Below are positions 57,488 to 64,000 of a stretch of DNA of 64,000 nucleotides, piece by piece (position 1 is the stretch's first letter; each line of letters starts with the position of its first letter). Location: the NCBI GenBank assembly GCA_001643675.2, contig LSRY02000042.1, positions 558,501 to 622,500 of the forward strand. Reading direction: 5' to 3'. The position numbers were made by a program, and so were the translations under genes. The DNA comes from Monocercomonoides exilis. Taxonomy: Eukaryota; Preaxostyla; Oxymonadida; Polymastigidae. The notes below the pieces were generated by a model. That model had not been told where the DNA came from and did no database searches. It worked only from the letters and a program-made list of their open reading frames with translations.

Positions 57488-60430
57488 ATGGCGGGAGCAG
57501 CGTAACAGTCGTTTCTTCACTCAGCGCCTTCGTCTTCTTCAACTGGAGCAGCACGCCGATCAGCTTCGCCATTCCTGAGGCGGAAAAGCAACGAGAAGAA
57601 GGCAGCAGGAGATGATAAGCTATCTTCTTCTTCTTCTTCAGCACCTGCGATTGACCCTTCGGATGCATCTGCGGTGGCAGCACCATACACGTCGGCAGGA
57701 GCAATGGACGACTTCGAGAGGTGGCTGGGGTGTATGAAAATCAAAAGATTTCGTAACTGAGGGAGCAACGGACGCTGCATGGATATGTTGTGGCGCGACT
57801 GGTGGTGCTGTATGGGGGTGTTGTATGAGCGTGCGATGAGGAGCTTTCTGCGATGCTTAAGGTTCAGTTCGTGGCGCAGCTTCAGTCGCTTGCAGCGTCT
57901 ATGTGCACGAAGTCGGGAGCAAGCGAATCTTTGAAGCGGCAGATGTGAATGCAATCTGTTTATAACATTGCAGCTGGATTTGCGATCACCGCAGTCGGTG
58001 CGTTTGGTGGTGAAGCTGGATAAGGAAGCGATATGACACTTGCCCACAGTGCGCGAAGTGGCGAAGAGCTGAAGAATATGGAGGAAGATCTGAAGAGGAA
58101 AATGGTGAATGCGGTGAATATACTGTGTGAGATGTGTGTGAAGTGCGAGGCGCAGAAATCCGAGATTGCAGGGGAGAATGAAGGGATGAGCAGACAAATC
58201 CGGGAGCTGAAGGAGCAGCAAGAGGAGGAGAAACATGAGATGGTAAAGATGTCTACGGAGTTCAATATACTTTTGCAGAAGATCCGGGACGACGAGCGGA
58301 AATCGTTGCGGATGAGTGGGCTGGTTAAGAAGCTGCAGGAGAAGAACAAGATTATCCTACGGCGGGAGAGGAAGATTCAGGAGCTGAACGAGAAGCACAA
58401 TGCATAGGTGAAGGAGCTTTAGGAGCAGCTTGCAGCCATGAAGGAGAAAGTCGAATTTATTTATGTGGGGATAGAGAAGGAGTTGAAAATCAAGATAAAG
58501 AAGTGCGAAGTGGAAAGTGGAGAAAGCAATGTTTCGATAGATGCGCCAAGGGTGTTATTTACGCCGGCTTTTTTTTGAGCCCTGTGAAGGGGCATGCTGG
58601 TTCAATCTTCGGTTTCGATGATTCAGCCATCGGAGTTGTTTGAAAAGGACTAAGAAAATTTGCACCGAGCATCGGGGATGGCTGCAGTGTGATGGTTGTA
58701 TCAGACCCGAGCGAGAAGGTTGTTGTTGTGAAAGCGAGCAGAGGAGTGAATATTGCAGGAGAAGCAAATGACGATGGAGCAGAGAATGCTTGTGATGGTG
58801 ATGGAGGATGAGTGGATACAACTGTAAAGCAGAAGATGAACCAGATGGAAAAGGAAACAAAAATGTTGATGGAGCTGCTGAAAGGATACGAATAGACAAC
58901 AAGCGAGTAGATGGCGCTGTTTATGGAGGTGATTGAGAAGCAGCAAATTATTCTTATGTTTTCAAAAAGCAGGAGCAGAAGAAAGTGAAGTTGTCGTTTG
59001 AAAAGACGATGGAGCGCCCGACGAGCTCAGTGTCTTTTTTGCTGGAGCAGGTGGTGTTCGAAATTGTGCATATGCTTCTGATGTCGCACATATATAAGTT
59101 ATCAATGTCGATTCAGTCGAGACAGCAGTGGCTGAAGACAGGACAGCGACGGAAGCTGGCGTGGATGCAGCCGACGATCAAGGGAATATACAGAGACAAG
59201 ATATTGGTTGATTTGAGTGATGGCAGCTCCGACTGTGAAGATGTGGAACTTCCAAGGCAGATGTTTTGAAGATTTTGTGTGTTTGCGGCTGGGGGAGAAG
59301 TTCTAGGAGAATTAAAAGAAAGAGGCAGTGCTGATGGCAATGATCTGCAATGTGATGTTGTTCCGAAAGGAATTTTCACATGTGCAGCAGTTGGGAAGTA
59401 CATGCCGGAGGATTTTACGGGAGATGAGCTGTCTTTCTTCCTTTATTGCAGCACGATGCAGTTTGAAGGCAAGCAGCATAAGCAGCCGATGAATGAGAAA
59501 GAGGACTTCCTGACAATATCGTTCCGAATGTTCCGGAATTGCTCCAACACGTTGTTTGAAGGGGCTTCTGAAAAGAAGATCAAGATGTTTTGGGAGGAGT
59601 TTGAGGGGCTGCAGTCGGAGAAGGGGGAGGCGGACGCGTCAGTGTTTCTGGGGTTTCTGCTGAACTATCACCTGGCAGAGGCAGTGAAGTGGAAGGAGGC
59701 AATGAGGGCGCTGTATGATTCCATACGCAGAGGCGAACCATCAACTCCATCTTCATTTTCGCTGAACGAAGCCTGCAGAGGGATAACGTTCTTACAGGCT
59801 GAGTCTCTTCTGTGTGTGCTATCCGCAGACTCCAAAGGCGCTGTCGATGCGGATCTTCCGGGATGAGTCCCGGCTGTCGGGCTGCTGTCTGTTGTCATTT
59901 TCATCGGTGCTGGAGGTATACCAGCACAATTACTTCATGATGCGCTGCTTGAAACTGCCGGATGTGTGCGACACAGCAGAATGGTGGGTGCCTCTTTCGA
60001 TGAATGAGAACAGAGGGGATATAAAGATGGTGAGCCAGCAACTGGCGCTGCTGAAGCAGGTTCTTCACGACTGAGCGTGCGCGCCTTCAAGGGAATTTGC
60101 GGGGGTGTTGGTAGGTGTGTCGGCAGGGGAAGAAAGAAGGGCGGCAGGCGCTGTTCCGGATGGTGCGGCTGCTGGTGGAGCTGGTGGGACTGCAAATTGG
60201 AAGAAAGAGGTGGAAGGGGAGATCTTCTTTAAGCTGCCACTGTGGGACTGGCAGCGAGTTGTTATGTCTCACGACACAATGACATGGCACTGGAAGGGAG
60301 AAGGAGCCAATGCCTTTTCATGCTTCATTATTATCTTCTTTTTTAACTTTTACATAATAGCTCGAGAAGGGTTTGAGTGAGAAAGAGATGGAGATCAACA
60401 ACATGCTGCTGTTCTATGAATGTTTATAAG
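57488..60430 (+). pseudogene. Decayed coiled-coil protein gene, function unknown
   Basis: Successive plus-strand pieces appear to belong to one long gene, broken by stops and frameshifts. 57,488-57,760 starts MAGAA*QSFLHSAPSSSST and includes APYTSAGAMDDFERWLG. 58,033-58,560 is a heptad-rich coiled coil (MEEDLKRKMVNAVNILCEMC, REL KEQQEEE, LNEKHNA*VKEL*EQLAAM). 58,800-58,950 is a second coiled coil (LKGYE*TTSE*MALFMEV). 58,985-59,866 is a globular part (MYLPTAA-side shadow excluded; plus-strand VGKYMPEDFTGDELSFFLYC, FGFLLNYHL-like segment, LQAESLLCVLSADS). 59,814-60,380 has a C-terminal part with KLPLWDWQRVVMSHDTMTWH. A possible last intron ends TAATAG at about 60,360. Most in-frame stops are TAG or TAA where Gln would fit. 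I do not recognise the family. GC content is higher than the surroundings. Confidence 0.5.
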
Positions 60431-60598
60431 ATGCGATCGACGCTTTGATTTTTCTAATGACATATTCATCGAAGTTATCATCTTCTTTTCCTTTTTCATC
60501 CTTTTCTATCTCCTGTTTCTTGTCGAATTCATTTTCTTTCAAAAAGCTTTTGAAAGAAACAGATATGCAGTTAACACTGAGAATACAACAGTCTTCCT

Positions 60599-61729
60599 TC
60601 AATATATTTCTGAACATAATGTTTGAAGAGAAGAAGTTGAAGAAGGTGTAGGCGAAGGTGAAGGTGAAGGTGAAGGAGAAGGTGAAGGAGAAGAAGGAGA
60701 AGAAGAAGATGATGAAATTAAAGAAGACGAAGAAGACGAAGAAGACGAAGAAGACGAAGAAGACGAAGAAGACGAAGAAGACGAAGAAGACGAAGAAGAC
60801 GAAGAAGACGAAGAAGACGAAGAAGACGAAGAAGACGAAGAAGACGAAGAAGACGAAGAAGACGAAGAAGACGAAGAAGACGAAGAAGACGAAGAAGACG
60901 AAGAAGACGAAGAAGACGAAGAAGACGAAGAAGACGAAGAAGACGAAGAAGACGAAGAAGACGAAGAAGACGAAGAAGACGAAGAAGACGAAGAAGACGA
61001 AGAAGACGAAGAAGACGAAGAAGACGAAGAAGACGAAGAAGACGAAGAAGACGAAGAAGACGAAGAAGACGAAGAAGACGAAGAAGACGAAGAAGACGAA
61101 GAAGACGAAGAAGACGAAGAAGACGAAGAAGACGAAGAAGACGAAGAAGACGAAGAAGACGAAGAAGACGAAGAAGACGAAGAAGACGAAGAAGACGAAG
61201 AAGACGAAGAAGACGAAGAAGACGAAGAAAACGAAGAAGATGAAGAAGACGAAGAAGACGAAGAAGACGAAGAAGACGAAGAAGACGAAGAAGACGAAGA
61301 AGAAATAAAAAAAGAAATATATGATAACAAAGAAGACTTTGAAGAAGAAAAATCAACAACTGAAAGAGGAAGCTGTCCATATGCTTCATGAATAATAGAA
61401 CTGCCTGAATATGAAAATAACTGCCAAAAGTTGAATTTCAATCTTTCAATCCGAACAGTCTCTGAGGTTGAGATGAGAATTCCTTCATTGTCAGAAATTG
61501 TTGAGTTCAGATATACAAAAGTAGCGAAGGGAGGTTTCAGTGAGTGGATGCTAACATCCTTTGCTTCGCATTCCCCAACAATTTCTGTTTGCCCCGAGGC
61601 CAACAGCTGCGAGTACAGAGATGGAATGATGTGTTGCACTCCAAAGCTCAATGAGTGGCATGGCATACTGAACTCTCCACATTGCTTGCTATTCTCGTGA
61701 TTTCTTGTAATAGAAGACACAAATATCAT
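60599..61729 (-). pseudogene. Fragment of a beta-helix surface protein with a huge poly-Ser expansion
   Basis: The ORF is 376 residues. Its first 125 residues match the style of the 2,732-residue surface protein: the Cys block CGEFSMPCHSLSFGVQHI corresponds to CGYSEAPCSSIDYLISL there. It is followed by beta-strand segments (PPFATFVYLNSTISDNEGIL, SETVRIERLKFNF). Then come about 200 consecutive serines encoded by the 9-bp repeat, then PSPSPSP and a stop. No signal peptide, membrane helix or kinase-like tail is present, so it is a fragment. It may be non-functional, or one exon of a gene whose other parts are not visible. Confidence 0.55.
60720..61302 (+). repeat. 9-bp tandem repeat (GAAGAAGAC), about 64 copies
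   Basis: A near-perfect minisatellite; a single variant patch near 61,226-61,245 has GAAAAC and GATGAA. On the minus strand it reads GTC TTC TTC in one frame but TCT TCG TCT-type serine codons in the open frame. All six frames are open, so ORFs on the plus strand (Lys-Thr-Lys) and the Leu/Arg ORF are shadows. Confidence 0.95.
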
Positions 61730-61749
61730 CTCACTCTTTCATTTCACAA

Positions 61750-62460
61750 CCGTCAGCAGAAATCTTCTTCATCTTCTTATGAATCTGTTGTAAATTTGCA
61801 TATTGCAAGTTCTTTCTCAAAGGCTTTCAGAAATCTGCGACAAATTTGAGACACAAAAAAAGGTGTAAAATTATTAAAATATAAAGAAAAACAAATTGCA
61901 AACCATCAATGTTTGATAGAATTTTTGTTCAATCCCACTTGTACAAGCTGTATTTACTTCCATGAAATGTTATTATTCATTTTGAGCGACATAAAATTCC
62001 TATTAATAAAAAACTTCAATGATAATCGCTGTTTTTGTTTATTCTTTAAAAGAATAAAATAAACCATTAACAATTCACTGGTCAGTAATTGAATGATAGT
62101 TAAAGCAAATATAACTCTTTTTCATTGAGAATTTTATATTTTTTTATTTTGATCAACAAATCAAATATATAATTTTTTGCTTCAAACATTTTCTTTTCAT
62201 GAAGAAGATTGCAATTAACAGATAAGCATTTTCGTTATAATTTTAATCTTTTCATAAAAATAATGGTAACGGAATGATTATATATTAACTGCCATGGGTC
62301 ATGTTTTTGATCTGATGTCACTTTTCAAAAAAATTTAGCCATATTATTTTTCGACGAAACCTATTTTTATAATAAAGTATTGTCTGTTGAAATGAATGTT
62401 ATTATCAAATGCCAAAAGGATTCAAAAAAGAGGGAAAAAAAAACAAATAAATGGAAGATG
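61750..62460. other. AT-rich region without a recognised gene
   Basis: Nothing supported as a gene, repeat or RNA. Confidence 0.45.
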
Positions 62461-63313
62461 AAGAGATTGAACCAAAATGGAAAAAGAAAGTGAAGAAGAA
62501 GGGGAAGGAATCAATTCAAACAAAAAATGGATGCTTGTCAAAGGAAAGGACAGAGACAAAAAAAGAAGTTGTTCCTCATGAAAGGAGTGATTTCAAAAAG
62601 CAAACGTTGTTCAAGATGTGATGTGCTCCTAAAAAGAAGTGAATGTGTTTCATGCAATGGAGTGTATTTGACTTTGTTAGAATAAATGAATATTTTATTC
62701 AAACATGACACTGAAATCGTCGTTATCAATTGAAACTGCAAGGATTATTCCAGTGCGAACAATGATTTTTGAAACTTATCCATTTGTTGGAAGCACTTCC
62801 AACATGTGCAATCATCCTTCATTCGTCAGATAGAGTTTCTGATTATTCGATAGGAAGAGAACAAGGAAGTGGAAGGTTGTTGAAAGCTCTTGAAGAAAAA
62901 GTATCAAACGATGATAAATGTGAAGATGGTTGCTTTTTTTTTGCAAAAATGATCTGGCAAGAAAAAGCGAACATCCATTTAACACGCATTTCTTCTTTCT
63001 TCTTTCATTTCGATCCTCAAACCATCTTCATTACAATTTTGTAAATGAACAAGCTTTCCCTGTTCTGTTCCTCACATTTGATTATCATTTGATTGCTTCA
63101 TCTTCTTCAGAAAAGAGAGAGAATCACCACAGATCAGTCGAAGTCAATTGGTCTTCGTTCACTCCAAAACAATTCTTTTTCGAGCTTCTCCAATCTCTTT
63201 TCCACGAATTGTCATCAAGAAAACAGGGCAAATTAAAAGAATATCGGAACTTTCAAATTATGATTATTCTTGTTTCTATTGATTTCTTTTGTGTTTATAA
63301 AGTATTTAAATGA
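62461..63313 (+). pseudogene. Possible frameshifted gene remnant, unknown
   Basis: Three plus-strand pieces look weakly protein-like. About 62,578-62,685 encodes a small Cys-pair motif (RCSRCDVLLKRSECVSCNG, C-x2-C twice). 62,769-63,044 includes LIHLLEALPTCAIILHSSD, GSGRLLKALEEKVSNDDKCE. 62,930-63,313, in another frame, includes NEQAFPVLFLTFDYHLIAS and FFELLQSLFHELSSRK. They could be one eroded gene with a frameshift at about 62,990. No family is recognised. Confidence 0.25.
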
Positions 63314-63389
63314 GAAAAAAGCTGTCGGAAAACGTTTCAAAAAACTTACAATAATTTTTTATTCAAGCTGATCAAATGAAAATTTTTGC

Positions 63390-64000
63390 TTATTCATCAG
63401 AATAATTAGAAGCACCCTCTCCGTCATCAACGCTGTTTGAATCTTCTTCTTTTTCATCATCACGCGGTCCATGCAGTATATCGTCAGCATCAGGAATTTC
63501 TTCATTTTCTGAAAAATCAATTTCTTCATCAACAATAATGGGTTTTTCTTCTGGAATAAAATGAATCATTTTTTGCAAAATATCGACAAAACTTGGTTTA
63601 AGATTCCTTTGAACAAGCCACATGGATAAACAATCAGCAATGAATGTTTTCCTTACTCCATGCTTTGGAAAAAACGCTCTTAAATGACTCCACAACCCTT
63701 CAACTGTATTAGTGCAAGCGCCGGTTTCTGGATCTTTGAAGTTCCTTTTATGACAGACCGTTATATGTTCATAACCTATATCTTTAAGACAATTGTAGCT
63801 TTTCCATTCATCACTAATAATTGTTGTGCCTGCTAAAATCCTTTCTTGAATAATAGGGATCAATGTTTCTTTTTTCCTGTCTGGCACGATGATAACAAAA
63901 TTTGTTCCAGCTCCTCCTCCTTCCTTCCTCTCAACTCCTCCGAAAATCCACAGCAAATCCTTCTTTCTTCCTCTTCCATATTTCCTTCTCCTCCAAACAG
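63390..64000 (-). CDS. Merlin / IS1595-like (ISXO2) transposase, C-terminal part, cut by the window edge
   Basis: The frame is open from the right edge to TGA-end at 63390 (about 203 residues visible). It has the ISXO2-like core: KYGRGRKKDLLWIFGGVERK, then a strand FVIIVPDRKKETLIPIIQE, the Asp of TTIISDEWKSYNCL, HITVCHKRNFKDPETGACT, and the Glu of NTVEGLWSHLRAFFPKHG. These are the second Asp and the Glu of the DDE triad. The first Asp and the N-terminal zinc domain would lie outside the window. The C-terminus is an acidic tail (DEEIDFSENEEIPDADD). Merlin elements are eukaryotic cut-and-paste transposons. No terminal inverted repeat could be identified downstream of 63,390 without the other end. 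No stop or frameshift is seen. Confidence 0.85.
   Translation of the reverse strand, partial: VWRRRKYGRGRKKDLLWIFGGVERKEGGGAGTNFVIIVPDRKKETLIPIIQERILAGTTIISDEWKSYNCLKDIGYEHITVCHKRNFKDPETGACTNTVEGLWSHLRAFFPKHGVRKTFIADCLSMWLVQRNLKPSFVDILQKMIHFIPEEKPIIVDEEIDFSENEEIPDADDILHGPRDDEKEEDSNSVDDGEGASNYSDE

Noticed and set aside
58985-60400. Dynein or kinesin motor identity for the decayed coiled-coil gene
   Set aside because: I looked for P-loop, switch and stalk motifs and found none; the coiled coil alone is not evidence.
60720-61302. CRISPR-like regular repeat array
   Set aside because: The unit is 9 bp with no spacers, and the genome is eukaryotic.
60658-61389. Lys-Thr-Lys repeat ORF (plus) and Leu-Arg repeat ORF (minus)
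   Set aside because: Both are other frames of the 9-bp tandem array; only the minus-strand serine frame joins to recognisable protein sequence.

Overview
The window looks like nuclear DNA of an anaerobic flagellate protist, most likely an oxymonad or another preaxostylan of the Monocercomonoides / Blattamonas / Streblomastix type. Four observations support this. The genes carry short spliceosomal introns. There is a flagellar gene (CFAP20). Two copies of a protein family that I know from Monocercomonoides are present. There is also a very large beta-helix surface protein that ends in a membrane anchor and a kinase-like tail. Unannotated sequence is very AT-rich. Well-conserved genes end with TAA, TAG or TGA, so the standard genetic code applies.

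Layout: 0-2.8 kb holds eroded coding remnants. A gene of the oxymonad family (2.88-6.52 kb) is split by a complete pogo-like DNA transposon (3,944-6,276) with 43-bp terminal inverted repeats and TA target duplication. The conserved metabolic and structural genes follow: a secreted S9 prolyl-oligopeptidase-type peptidase (-), S-adenosylmethionine synthetase (-), CFAP20 (+, divergent from the synthetase) and a bacterial-type PLP aminotransferase with seven introns (+). A TA-flanked non-autonomous element with perfect 49-bp inverted repeats lies at 15.6-17.0 kb.

From 17.7 to 35.8 kb one minus-strand gene encodes a protein of about 5,880 residues. It is a helical scaffold interrupted by dozens of poly-serine tracts, and some segments are reminiscent of the autophagy tether EPG5. 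From 38.35 to 46.55 kb an intronless minus-strand ORF encodes the 2,732-residue beta-helix/transmembrane/pseudokinase surface protein.

The right third is mostly decaying and mobile DNA. It holds a HEAT-repeat gene fragment (perhaps Mot1/BTAF1), a DIRS-like tyrosine-recombinase retroelement (50.8-56.1 kb) with nonsense codons and a frameshift, inserted next to an N-terminal fragment of the same oxymonad family, and a decayed coiled-coil gene (57.5-60.4 kb). Beyond these lie a beta-helix protein fragment expanded by about 64 copies of a 9-bp repeat, and at the right edge the C-terminal part of a Merlin (IS1595-like) transposase.

Functionally this is a mixture: SAM synthesis, transamination and proteolysis genes, a ciliary gene, a probable membrane-trafficking scaffold and a surface receptor-like protein, separated by several transposon classes. 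Exon boundaries were inferred by eye from reading frame, splice dinucleotides and protein-family conservation.
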